Positions 25,202 to 33,130 of a DNA stretch of 64,000 bases are shown here, in pieces. Within the stretch, counting starts at the first letter, position 1. The number at the start of each line of letters is the position of its first letter. Under the pieces are notes generated by a model. The model saw only the letters and a program-made list of their open reading frames with translations, was not told the origin of the DNA and searched no databases. The DNA comes from Bacillus smithii (GTDB lineage Bacteria; Bacillota; Bacilli; Bacillales; DSM-4216): NCBI RefSeq assembly GCF_001050115.1, contig NZ_CP012024.1:2832001-2896000 (forward strand), in the 5' to 3' direction. The position numbers and the translations under genes were made by a program.

Positions 25202-25446
25202 CTGTTGAATCCTCTTAGTGCAGATGGTTGTCTTAGTTCAATAAAAAGTTCATCATTCTTTGTGTGATAAACAATGGTATTTTTATTTGATTTTAATAAT
25301 TCCTTCGTTGCTTCTTGTAAATCCTTGATTGGACGAATCAACGCGACATCATCGACAATCTTTTTATTTCCAACTACATGGGCATCTAAAACTGACAATA
25401 AAACGTATTGATCAGGATAAATTTCACGTACTTCTTGCCATTTCAC
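25198..25446 (-). CDS. Small conserved protein of unknown function
   Basis: 82 aa from a GTG start (25444-25446) with GGGGGTGG just upstream: M-K-W-Q-E-V-R-E-I-Y-P-D-Q-Y-V-L-L. An upstream ATG at 25467 is possible but the preceding frame contains the ribosome site. Central D-D-V-A-L-I-R-P-I-K-D-L-Q-E-A-T-K-E-L-L and C-terminal T-I-V-Y-H-T-K-N-D-E-L-F-I-E-L-R are pattern-like for a family of small proteins found in thermophilic Firmicutes; no function is known to me. Overlaps the next ORF by four bases (ATGA). Confidence 0.6.
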   Translation of the reverse strand: MKWQEVREIYPDQYVLLSVLDAHVVGNKKIVDDVALIRPIKDLQEATKELLKSNKNTIVYHTKNDELFIELRQPSALRGFNR

Positions 25447-25620
25447 TTTCTCCACCCCCATATCCAAAATTTTGATTCGTTAAATTTATTGTATTTCCTT
25501 AAAAATTTATATTCAAGAAACTTTATGAGTCATGACGATGTGATACGTTCCTGGAAACGATTTACTCTAAAATGAAACAATATTCGTTATTACCAACTTT
25601 ATGGAACCGTACCACAACTA

Positions 25621-26260
25621 ATCGAGTAGGAGGGAGCGATTAACTCCCGTCCTCTCACACCACCGTACGTACGGTTCCGTATACGGCGGTTCAATTAAGA
25701 TAATTGACGCAAGTCTTTATAACTTCCGTGAATAGCTGTTCTCTTTATGCCAGTGGTCACTCCACCCTCCAAGAGGTCTCCCACGGGATTCACCGCTTCC
25801 TCCCTCAAGTGAGGTACTACGTTTTCTGTGTTCATCATGACTCACTGAATACCAAGGGCTATTCTCTCTTAATTGTTCGGTCCTTCTTAGTTGTTCTAGA
25901 CCAACTAATACTATGACCTCTGCTGACTTCTGACGGTTCAGCTACTTATCACTAAGTAGGTTATGAAGAGTACTTCACATATCCGCCAGACCTCCCCGGG
26001 TAAGTACATGCACTTTCACACCATCTATCCGCCTCATTTACTCGATATGACCTTCGACAGAAAGAGCTTTGTTTTGTTATGCAAACTCACTCAATCATAC
26101 CTAGCCTTATATGAGGTTCGTGTTCCTCGGACCGGTGTTTTGCCTCCAGCTTCCTTCAGATTCCGCGTCACCACGGACACCCTTGCTCTTGGCTAACCTC
26201 TACTTCTGTCTTCGGGGTTCGGGACTTACACCCTATAGTTCATGTACATGCCGGGCGCAC
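25621..26260 (-). mobile_element. ORF-less group IIC intron (~640 nt)
   Basis: The minus strand has the 5' end GTGCGCCCGGC, the domain I segments T-A-T-A-G-G-G-T-G and A-A-G-G-G-T-G-T-C-C-G-T-G-G-T-G-A, the TACCCGGGGAGGTCTG block, and a domain V hairpin at 25654-25693 (GAACCGCCGTATACGG then CCGTACGTACGGTGGTG) with the two-base bulge and a CGC triad. These closely match the Oceanobacillus iheyensis group IIC ribozyme as I remember it. A domain VI-like hairpin GGGAG/CTCCC follows and the 3' end reads CTACTCGAT. No reverse transcriptase/maturase ORF remains between domains III and V, so any mobility would need a protein supplied in trans. Confidence 0.88.
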
Positions 26261-26293
26261 ATAGTAAAAGGAGAGCAGATCATCTGCTCTCCT
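26261..26293 (-). terminator. Terminator that serves as the group IIC intron target
   Basis: AGGAGAGCAGAT / ATCTGCTCTCCT (26269-26293) is a perfect 12-bp hairpin with a one-base centre, then TTTTACTAT on the minus strand, immediately followed by the intron 5' end at 26260. Group IIC introns are known to insert just behind intrinsic terminators. Confidence 0.85.
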
Positions 26294-26437
26294 ATGATGC
26301 CTTTTCGTGCCCAAGGGATTGCTCGACACTTCCCATTCGCTTCAGTTTATTCCATCCTACCGATACTCCTCGAATAGAAGAAATTACAGATTTGATGACA
26401 ACGTACGTCATAAATTGGCGATGAATCAATCGTTGGA
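26292..26437 (-). pseudogene. C-terminal remnant of a glycosyltransferase
   Basis: About 48 codons in one frame ending at a TAG that overlaps the terminator: H-R-Q-F-M-T-Y-V-V-I-K-S-V, then G-V-S-V-G-W-N-K-L-K-R-M-G-S-V. The pattern R-Q-F-M-x-Y...G-W-x-K-L-x-R-x-G resembles the C-terminus of membrane-bound family 2 glycosyltransferases of Bacillus (YdaM-like); this is from memory. The SIR2 gene ends only six bases before it, so the rest of the gene was probably replaced when the SIR2 cassette arrived. Confidence 0.5.
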
Positions 26438-26442
26438 AAAGG

Positions 26443-28038
26443 CTAGCTTTTGGAAGGCCACCATAACATTTCTTTAACTTTTCCCTCGTTGACGCGGCCA
26501 TTTTCTATAAAAACTTGGGGAAATCCCGCTGAATAGCCTCTTACATTTTCCTTTCCAAAAATATCTATAATTCTTTGGCAAGTGTTTGTAAAAGAAGTAT
26601 CGGGGTGTTGTTTCATGAACTCCTCAAGCGCATCTCCTTCCAACCATTCGTCTTTTCCTTCTTCGCCCAAATAACCAATGATCGAACATTTAGTACCGCG
26701 CTCTTTTATATTTCTTTTCGCCGTGAAAATACTCCGGTAAATAAAATCGTCCGATGGCAAAGAGTATCCGGCAAATATTAAATGTTCTGCTTTTTCAATC
26801 GCTACTTTCATATCTCTCTGTATTTCCTCAATAAACGGCGGATAGCCGTTTTTAAAATTTGTCTGCATTACAATTGAAGTATGATGCAGTTCTGTGATAG
26901 AGCCACAGTGCGTACATTGTACTGCATCATATTTCCCCTCTTCCAACGCCCTTTGTTCTTCCACCGATCGCGGTTTTCTTGGAGATAAAGAAGGCAAGAG
27001 CAACGGAGGAAACAAATCATCCGAATCAACCTTCCATTGATTGCCCAAATAAAACGTCAATTTTCCACAGTTAGGACATTGACGAAATCCATGAGATCCG
27101 TGCGGAAAATAAAATTTGCCGATCCGTACTCTTCTGGAATTGTGGTCTGGATCATTCAATCGTTGGACAGCCGTTTCATTCATCGGGAACCAAGGTCCGG
27201 GTGTATCTGAATCTATCTTTCTCACGGCCATAAAATGGGCAAAATCATTAAAAAGCTTCATAGGCTGCGGCGGAATACCAATGTAAGGTTTCATTTCCGA
27301 TTTATTCATTTCTCTATGCGCATTAAAAATGAGCCATAGAAGCAGTGGGTCCCAGTTCATAGAAACAACCGCATAACTGAATAAGTAAAAATTCCGATCA
27401 CTATAACGAAATTGTTTTTCTTTCATTAACCCCTCTTCAATCATGAATTCGGTCAAAACTTTTGCAAATTCATAATATTGACTATATACTTTTTTCTTTT
27501 TCGCATCCGACAATAATTGCTGATAGCCGATTTTATGAAAAGTAATGACCAACATATCCAATGTTCTTCTCGCCATTATCAATTTTTCCGGGCGAATAAA
27601 TGTTTGGTCCATCCCATAAAACCCATTGCCCGATTGTATATGCATATCCAATAAATTATAAACATCTTGCAATTGTAGTTGGCCGTTTTCTTGCGGACAT
27701 CTTTTAATCACCAACTTCAACGTATCCCAATCATACAAATTGCGAATTTCACTTACTCTTGCTGTAGAAAAACCTAGCAGTTCAGCCGCTTTTTGTCTTT
27801 CCGAATCTTCCCGGTTTGACAGAAGAGCCAGCAACGCACCAAACTGTTTTTTTATCGTATCATTTACACTAGGAAAAACACGATTCAGGCGTTCATCTAA
27901 ACTCATTTCATGATCCTTCGATAAACAAAAAAGTGTTTCCCCTATTTTAAATGTTGTCTGCATACCAAGAGGGGCAGTTGCTCCGGACCCCCAAAAAATT
28001 ACATTTTCAGGCCAATACGGTTCATAGCTGTTTTTCAT
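26443..28038 (-). CDS. SIR2-domain protein with zinc ribbon, candidate defence NADase
   Basis: 531-aa protein with sirtuin hallmarks in order: the NAD-binding loop W-G-S-G-A-T-A-P-L-G-M (residues 16-26), S-M-N-W-D-P-L-L (226-233, position of the T-x-N-x-D motif), H-G-S-H-G-F (313-318; candidate catalytic His313) directly before the zinc pair C-P-N-C (321-324) and C-T-H-C (375-378), and F-A-G-Y-S-L-P-S-D-D (422-431). Long helical insertions between the first two blocks make it about twice the size of a deacylase sirtuin and more like SIR2 proteins of anti-phage systems, which consume NAD+. It overlaps the stop of the upstream 134-aa gene by 17 bp. No other catalytic domain is visible. The defence role is inferred from architecture and the mobile neighbourhood. 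Confidence 0.78.
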   Translation of the reverse strand: MKNSYEPYWPENVIFWGSGATAPLGMQTTFKIGETLFCLSKDHEMSLDERLNRVFPSVNDTIKKQFGALLALLSNREDSERQKAAELLGFSTARVSEIRNLYDWDTLKLVIKRCPQENGQLQLQDVYNLLDMHIQSGNGFYGMDQTFIRPEKLIMARRTLDMLVITFHKIGYQQLLSDAKKKKVYSQYYEFAKVLTEFMIEEGLMKEKQFRYSDRNFYLFSYAVVSMNWDPLLLWLIFNAHREMNKSEMKPYIGIPPQPMKLFNDFAHFMAVRKIDSDTPGPWFPMNETAVQRLNDPDHNSRRVRIGKFYFPHGSHGFRQCPNCGKLTFYLGNQWKVDSDDLFPPLLLPSLSPRKPRSVEEQRALEEGKYDAVQCTHCGSITELHHTSIVMQTNFKNGYPPFIEEIQRDMKVAIEKAEHLIFAGYSLPSDDFIYRSIFTAKRNIKERGTKCSIIGYLGEEGKDEWLEGDALEEFMKQHPDTSFTNTCQRIIDIFGKENVRGYSAGFPQVFIENGRVNEGKVKEMLWWPSKS

Positions 28039-28426
28039 ACTCTACACCTAATTCAATAGCTGTGATAACTTCGCTTTCATCATTTTTATTGCAACTATCT
28101 TCTCTTAGTGTCAGCTTTACAATATTTTGATTCTTATAAAGGGTGTAAATCAGATCTGCCAGGTAATTTTCCATACCCTCATTACTTACTTTATACCACT
28201 TATTTTGCCTTTTAACTTTACAACATAGATCATCTTTATTATTTTGATCAACTTTTTGATTTTCTTCATCTTTTGTTAATATCCATACATTATAAATCCC
28301 TTTATGACTAATCTTACTTGTGTTAATTGAATATTCACTTAAAGAAACCACTTGGATTTGAATGTTGCCTTCACCAAATTTCACATTACTGATTTTTCCA
28401 ATTGTAACGAAATGTTTCTTGTCCAT
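28022..28426 (-). CDS. Small protein co-encoded with the SIR2-domain gene
   Basis: 134 aa, ATG behind AGGAGG. It begins M-D-K-K-H-F-V-T-I-G-K-I-S-N-V-K-F-G-E-G-N-I-Q-I and contains charged, beta-rich sequence with a lone C-C pair and a helical part (N-Y-L-A-D-L-I-Y-T-L-Y-K-N). No membrane helix, no recognised family. It overlaps the SIR2 gene by 17 bp in a different frame, so the two are translationally linked and probably act together, for example as sensor, inhibitor or accessory subunit. That role is inference from gene order only. Confidence 0.65.
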   Translation of the reverse strand: MDKKHFVTIGKISNVKFGEGNIQIQVVSLSEYSINTSKISHKGIYNVWILTKDEENQKVDQNNKDDLCCKVKRQNKWYKVSNEGMENYLADLIYTLYKNQNIVKLTLREDSCNKNDESEVITAIELGVEYEKQL

Positions 28427-28639
28427 TGATTATCCTCCTATTAAGCAATAAGTAATATGTACTAATTCCATTTTACTGTTGTCCTTCTTTTCTGAAAAGA
28501 TTTTTATAGAATGTTTCGACTAAATCCACCTTTATTCGTATTTCAAGTTGACTTACCGCACCAAAAAAATCAGGAATTATGCCGGCAAGATGACGCTATG
28601 AAAAAATTTTATTCAACCTTCGAAAACAAAAAACAAAGC

Positions 28640-28790
28640 GACCTTATTCATACTAGGACTCCACCAGACGGTTCATCCATCTATCGCTAGACGGGTTACC
28701 AGTGTCCGTCAGACCTCCCCAGGTAAAAGTACAGTCTTGCTCTTCATCTTTACCATTACTTCTGTCTACATGGATCAGGTATTTCACCAT
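28640..28790 (-). mobile_element. Group II intron fragment (domains I-III region)
   Basis: On the minus strand, AAGACTGTACTTTTACCTGG continues into GGAGGTCTG, a divergent hairpin with arms GACGG.../...CCGTC, and GGTGGAGTCCTAGTATG. This parallels AAGACTGCATTCTTACCCGG...GAAGTCATAGTACC of group IIC introns and the TACCCGGGGAGGTCTG block of the intron at 25621-26260, but it is a different intron lineage. The 5' end, domain V and any ORF are absent, so it is a dead remnant. Confidence 0.65.
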
Positions 28791-28869
28791 AGAGATTACA
28801 CCCATACCTGGTGTAGATAAAAAGAACACAGCCATTTGGCTATGCTCTCTTCTTATTTTACATTCTCAA

Positions 28870-30336
28870 TTATTCCGTCAATCCTTCATATTGGGGTAAC
28901 GGATAACTGGAAAATTCCAAACGTTTAAAAATAGGAATAGAACGAGTATACCATCCTAATTCCTTTGCCAACTCTCTTCCTGGAGCATAAACGGTTCCAT
29001 TTTTCGCTTCCACGTTGACGGATAAAGTTTTACTTTCTCCATTTACTTGAATTTGATTACTTCCCGGCGTAAGGTTGATTGTGGTTCCGTTATATTGAAC
29101 GGTTTTTCCATCATTCGCCACAGTGACGGTTGGCACTTGGGCAAACAACCCCTTGACATCGACCATCACCACACCGGATTTTGTATAGGTTGGTTGAACT
29201 TGACCCACTGTCACCTTATCATGCCCATATACACCAAATTGAGTATATGGAATATGCAGATCAATTAGATATTGATTTGCTTCTTTTGGTTGGGTCGGAA
29301 GAACAACATCTGTGACTTTATCTACTGCTCCATCCATCCAAATCTCCGAGTCTTTATAAGCTTTCCCATTAAAACTAATCACTTCATAGTCAGGATAATG
29401 AGCGCTTATCAACGTTTTTTGAGATAGTAAAGACTGTGTTTCATTTTTTAAATAGGTTTCAGGATCTGGAAGATTTTTATACGCATCCTTTGATTGATGC
29501 AGTTCGTTGTAAAAATCTTTTAACAAATCAACGTCTGCTACAATGCCTCCACCTGGCACCATGCCATCAATTCTCCGAACCAACATCCAGTCTCCATATT
29601 TTGCATGAAGTTGAGCCAATGACATATTGACATAATCAGGCACTTTATCCGAAGGATTTGACGGTGTATATGGACCTGTTGGATCGCTTGGTTCAGTCGG
29701 ATTACTTGGGTTCGTTTCATTCCTTTCTATAACCTGCAGCACCCGGCTCACCAAAACACTGGATGAAGCACGGTCAGCGTCTTCACCAGGAGCAAAAGTG
29801 CCATCTGTTTTTCCCTTTATCACACCGTAATGAACCATTCTTTTGACGGATTCTAAAGCGTATGGTGGAATCTTGTCCTTAAACTTCAAATTTCCTTCTT
29901 CTTTGAAATTCCCTTTGAGATTCATGGCCCGGTCCAGCATAACGGCCATATCAGCCCGTGTCACGGGACGATCAGGATAAAAATTGCCGCCTGTTCCTTT
30001 TACGATGCCAGCGTCTGCTGCTTTGCTGATTTCTTCATAAAGAGCTTTCGATTTTGGAACATCCTTAAAATGGCTGCTCCCTTTTGGCAGATTGAAAGCT
30101 CTGGCAATCATGCCGGCAAATTGTCCTCTTGTCACCTTTTCATCTGGATGAAACGTACCATTAGAATAGCCAGTGATAACACCGCGTTCTACTATATTCT
30201 CAATATCCGAATAAGCATATGAATTTTTCGGAACGTCTCGAAAGTTTGTATTAGCCGCACTCGCCCCAACAGCAGGGATAGCACCTGCCAGCAAAGCCGC
30301 AAATGCCAAAGCTCCTACAAAACTCTTTTTCTTCAA
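28870..30336 (-). CDS. SLH-domain surface protein with copper-amine-oxidase-N-like tail
   Basis: 488-aa secreted protein. A signal peptide (1-28, ending A-S-A-A) is followed by three S-layer homology repeats, recognisable by F-R-D-V-P...G-V-I-T-G-Y, F-K-D-V-P...G-I-V-K-G-T and F-K-D-K-I-P...G-V-I-K-G-K, which bind secondary cell wall polymer. A P/T/S/N-rich linker (about residues 208-230) leads to a unique ~130-aa domain and a C-terminal beta-rich part (G-T-T-I-N-L-T-P-G-S-N-Q-I-Q-V-N-G...A-P-G-R-E-L-A-K-E-L-G-W) resembling the copper amine oxidase N-terminal-like domain of Bacillus surface proteins. Start is TTG with AAGGAAG upstream. Probably cell-wall bound; no enzymatic motif seen. Confidence 0.85.
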   Translation of the reverse strand: MKKKSFVGALAFAALLAGAIPAVGASAANTNFRDVPKNSYAYSDIENIVERGVITGYSNGTFHPDEKVTRGQFAGMIARAFNLPKGSSHFKDVPKSKALYEEISKAADAGIVKGTGGNFYPDRPVTRADMAVMLDRAMNLKGNFKEEGNLKFKDKIPPYALESVKRMVHYGVIKGKTDGTFAPGEDADRASSSVLVSRVLQVIERNETNPSNPTEPSDPTGPYTPSNPSDKVPDYVNMSLAQLHAKYGDWMLVRRIDGMVPGGGIVADVDLLKDFYNELHQSKDAYKNLPDPETYLKNETQSLLSQKTLISAHYPDYEVISFNGKAYKDSEIWMDGAVDKVTDVVLPTQPKEANQYLIDLHIPYTQFGVYGHDKVTVGQVQPTYTKSGVVMVDVKGLFAQVPTVTVANDGKTVQYNGTTINLTPGSNQIQVNGESKTLSVNVEAKNGTVYAPGRELAKELGWYTRSIPIFKRLEFSSYPLPQYEGLTE

Positions 30337-30595
30337 TTGAAAAGCTTCCTTAAATGCAGAAAAATCTCACTACTTTAATTATACAAAATTATCTTCCTTT
30401 AATGGTGATAAATTCCATTTGAATCCTCTTTCAATCTGATTATTATATTTGTTTAAGTAATCGATAGATAAATTTTGAATAGCTCCCTTTATAGGGTGTT
30501 AAAATTCAACCTTTTCAGTTCTTCGTATAAGAACCAGCTTTGTTTTGTCGTGCCCTAAAGCCCCCCTTTTCTTTGTGACCTATTTTAAAGTGGAC

Positions 30596-30600
30596 ATGAA
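30596..30600 (+). repeat. Left 5-bp target duplication of the IS21 element
   Basis: ATGAA here and at 32787-32791 directly flank the IS21-family element. Confidence 0.75.
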
Positions 30601-30702
30601 TGTAATCAACGGTGATAAAATCCCCAATAACAGCGGTTTAAAATTCCCCAAAAATAACAGATAATCGTTTCGAAACAACGTCTTAGATGGAGTGGAGAAA
30701 CG

Positions 30703-31965
30703 ATGCTGAAGATTGGGGAGTTTTTTATGATTCGAGAGTTGTATCAGAAAGGCTGGACACAAACAGCGATTGCCAAAGAAACAGGGTTTGATCGGAAAAC
30801 CATTCATAAGTATCTCAAGGAGGACAAGCTTCCAGAGCGCAAAGCCAGTAAGAAAAAGAAAGAAAGTAAACTCGATCCTTATAAAAACTATCTTCTTCAA
30901 CGAATACAAGAAGGGACCACAAATTGTGTCGTTCTCTTAGAGGAAATTCAAGCGATGGGTTACACCGGCAAGATCACGATATTAAGAGATTTTGTTCGAC
31001 CTTATCGAGAACAACCAAAAAAACAAGCTACCTTACGGTATGAAACACCGCCAGGTAAACAAGCCCAAATGGACTGGGCCTATGTTGGAAAGTATATGGT
31101 GGACAGTCAATACCAAGATATTTATGCATTCGTTATGGTACTTGGTTATTCTCGGATGAAATATGTGGAGTTTACCACCAATATGAATATGGAAACCTTA
31201 ATGAAGTGCCATATGAACGCATTTGCTTACTTTAACGGTATTCCTGAACAAATTCTCTATGACAATATGAAAACCGTTGTTCTCAAACATACTCCAGTGG
31301 AAATACGATTTAACCGAAAATTTGAGGATTTTCTAGCCTACTACGGTATTATTCCAAAAGCATGTCGACCGAAACGTCCCCAAACAAAGGGAAAAGTAGA
31401 AAGAGTAGTCAAGTATTTAAAAGAGAATTTTTTTCAACGAAAGCATGAATCTACTCTTCAAGCCTTAAACGAAGACATTCGAACTTGGTTAGATCAAGTG
31501 GCCAATCGAAAACCGAATCAAACAACGAAGGAACCACCGATTCAACGTTTTGAGAAGGAACAGAAGTTCCTTCAATCATGGGGAGTCAAACCGTTATTTC
31601 CTACGAATCGTTGGGAAACACGAGAGGTCAGTCGAGATTGTTTTGTTTCATACAGAGGAAAAAAATATTCTGTTCCCTATCGCTATGCAGGACAAACGGT
31701 CAAAATAAAAGAAACGCTTAACCATCATATTGAGATTTATGATGAACAGGAATGTATCGCGAGACATCCGATATGGATTGGGCAGGCATCCACACAGATC
31801 CGAATGGAACATTATGAAGGGATTCATTCAAACGAAAAAGGACAGAAAATAAAAGGCGTTCAAGGTTTGGCGACCAACGACCTTTCATCTTCTGCCCCAT
31901 CTCCAAAAGTAGAACAACGTCCTCTCGCTGCTTACGCAGCATTGGAAGAAGGTGAAACTGTATGA
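30703..31965 (+). CDS. istA: IS21-family transposase IstA
   Basis: 420 aa. N-terminal helix-turn-helix (K-G-W-T-Q-T-A-I-A-K-E-T-G-F-D-R-K-T-I-H) and rve-type DDE core: Q-M-D-W-A-Y-V-G (D), I-L-Y-D-N-M-K-T-V-V (D) and K-G-K-V-E-R-V-V-K-Y (E). The ATG has GGAGTGGAG upstream. The stop overlaps istB (ATGATG). Confidence 0.95.
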   Translation: MLKIGEFFMIRELYQKGWTQTAIAKETGFDRKTIHKYLKEDKLPERKASKKKKESKLDPYKNYLLQRIQEGTTNCVVLLEEIQAMGYTGKITILRDFVRPYREQPKKQATLRYETPPGKQAQMDWAYVGKYMVDSQYQDIYAFVMVLGYSRMKYVEFTTNMNMETLMKCHMNAFAYFNGIPEQILYDNMKTVVLKHTPVEIRFNRKFEDFLAYYGIIPKACRPKRPQTKGKVERVVKYLKENFFQRKHESTLQALNEDIRTWLDQVANRKPNQTTKEPPIQRFEKEQKFLQSWGVKPLFPTNRWETREVSRDCFVSYRGKKYSVPYRYAGQTVKIKETLNHHIEIYDEQECIARHPIWIGQASTQIRMEHYEGIHSNEKGQKIKGVQGLATNDLSSSAPSPKVEQRPLAAYAALEEGETV

Positions 31966-32726
31966 TGAAGGATATGTTAATTGAACGATTACAAAAGCTT
32001 GGTTGGCACCACACAGCCCACCAACTGGATCATTTATTAGAAGACGCTTCTAGAGATAATGTATCATATTCTGAATTCCTAAACACTATTGTTTTACAAG
32101 AGATTGAATATCAAGAGTCTCAGCAACTAGAAAAGCGAATGAAACGAGCAAAACTACCTTATATCAAAACGATTCATGATTTTGATTTTTCCTTTCAACC
32201 AAGTATCAGTGAAAAGAGAGTAAAAGAAACGCTTACCTGTCGGTTTATTGCCAACGGGGAAAATCGAATTTTACTAGGCCCACCGGGTGTTGGGAAAACA
32301 CATTTAGCCATTTCCTTTGCGATCGAAGCCATTACTCAAGGATACACCGCTTTATTTTTAACCGCAGACGATTTAGTGGCAGAATGCCGAAAGGCAAACA
32401 AAAAAGGGACTCTCCAACGTTTAGTCAATCGTTGGGGTCGCCCAGACGTACTCATTATAGATGAGGTAGGATATTTTCCTTTTGATGAACTAACGGCGAA
32501 TGTGTTTTTTCAAGTCATATCGAAACGATATGAACAAGGAGCGATGATTCTTACATCGAATAAATCCTATCTCGAATGGGGAAAAGTATTCGGCGATGAT
32601 GTATTAGCTACAGCCATTTTAGATCGTCTTTTACATCATGCCATTACCTTTAACATTAAAGGAGATTCTTACCGCCTACGAGAAAAGAAAAAAGCAGGTC
32701 TTTATCCTGCCCAGTTATCGAATTAA
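31962..32726 (+). CDS. istB: IS21-family helper ATPase IstB
   Basis: 254-aa AAA+ ATPase (DnaC-like) that directs IstA to its target. Walker A G-P-P-G-V-G-K-T, Walker B V-L-I-I-D-E-V-G, sensor L-T-S-N-K-S. It overlaps istA by 4 bp, so expression is coupled. Confidence 0.95.
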   Translation: MMKDMLIERLQKLGWHHTAHQLDHLLEDASRDNVSYSEFLNTIVLQEIEYQESQQLEKRMKRAKLPYIKTIHDFDFSFQPSISEKRVKETLTCRFIANGENRILLGPPGVGKTHLAISFAIEAITQGYTALFLTADDLVAECRKANKKGTLQRLVNRWGRPDVLIIDEVGYFPFDELTANVFFQVISKRYEQGAMILTSNKSYLEWGKVFGDDVLATAILDRLLHHAITFNIKGDSYRLREKKKAGLYPAQLSN

Positions 32727-32791
32727 TCGTTCAAAATGGGGAATTTCATTTCGTTGAAATTGGGGAATTTTTAATCGGTGTTGACAATGAA

Positions 32792-33130
32792 TATTGTTTC
32801 TAGGTTATAAGCCATATCGACCTTTAAAAAATTAAACTCTAGGATGACGCATCCTAGAGAGTCTTTAAAAAGATTTGTCCATTCATGCTTTTGTAAAACT
32901 TTTTTTAGATAAAATCTAACAATTGCTTTCTTGTGTCGTTTATCCACGATAATTGGACAGATTTTTCCGGCCTCAAAACAAGCCATTATATACTGATTTA
33001 ATTGAATAAATATATTATTTTCTGCAAGCGAAAAAAAGATGAATTTAAAGTAATAAATAGATTAGATACAAACACCGATACTGAAAACTTTTCTAAAACC
33101 TATGAATCTATATATTGATAAAAGAATATG
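32792..33130. other. Intergenic region between IS21 and pseC
   Basis: A 71-codon minus-strand frame (32771-32986) runs into the IS end and is not supported. A hairpin CTCTAGGATG/CATCCTAGAG at 32838-32860 on the minus strand could stop the long glycosylation transcript. Confidence 0.45.

Larger units (their letters stand above)
30601..32786 (+). mobile_element. Complete IS21-family insertion sequence (~2.19 kb)
   Basis: The ends both start with TGT: TGTAATCAACGGTGAT on the left and TGTCAACACCGATT (reverse complement) on the right. Inside each end repeated AAATTCCCCAA-type blocks occur, the usual multiple IstA binding sites. It carries istA and istB with a 4-bp overlap and is flanked by 5-bp repeats ATGAA. 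All features indicate an intact, possibly active element. Confidence 0.9.

Noticed and set aside
25704-26377. Several plus-strand ORFs of 60-88 codons
   Set aside because: They lie antisense to the group II intron RNA; similar spurious proteins are often annotated in intron copies.
28653-28835. 60-codon minus-strand ORF and its plus-strand counterpart
   Set aside because: They overlap the second group II intron fragment and contain translated intron core sequence, not protein-like residues.
32771-32986. 71-codon minus-strand ORF at the right IS21 end
   Set aside because: It reads into the insertion sequence inverted repeat and has no ribosome site or recognisable motif.
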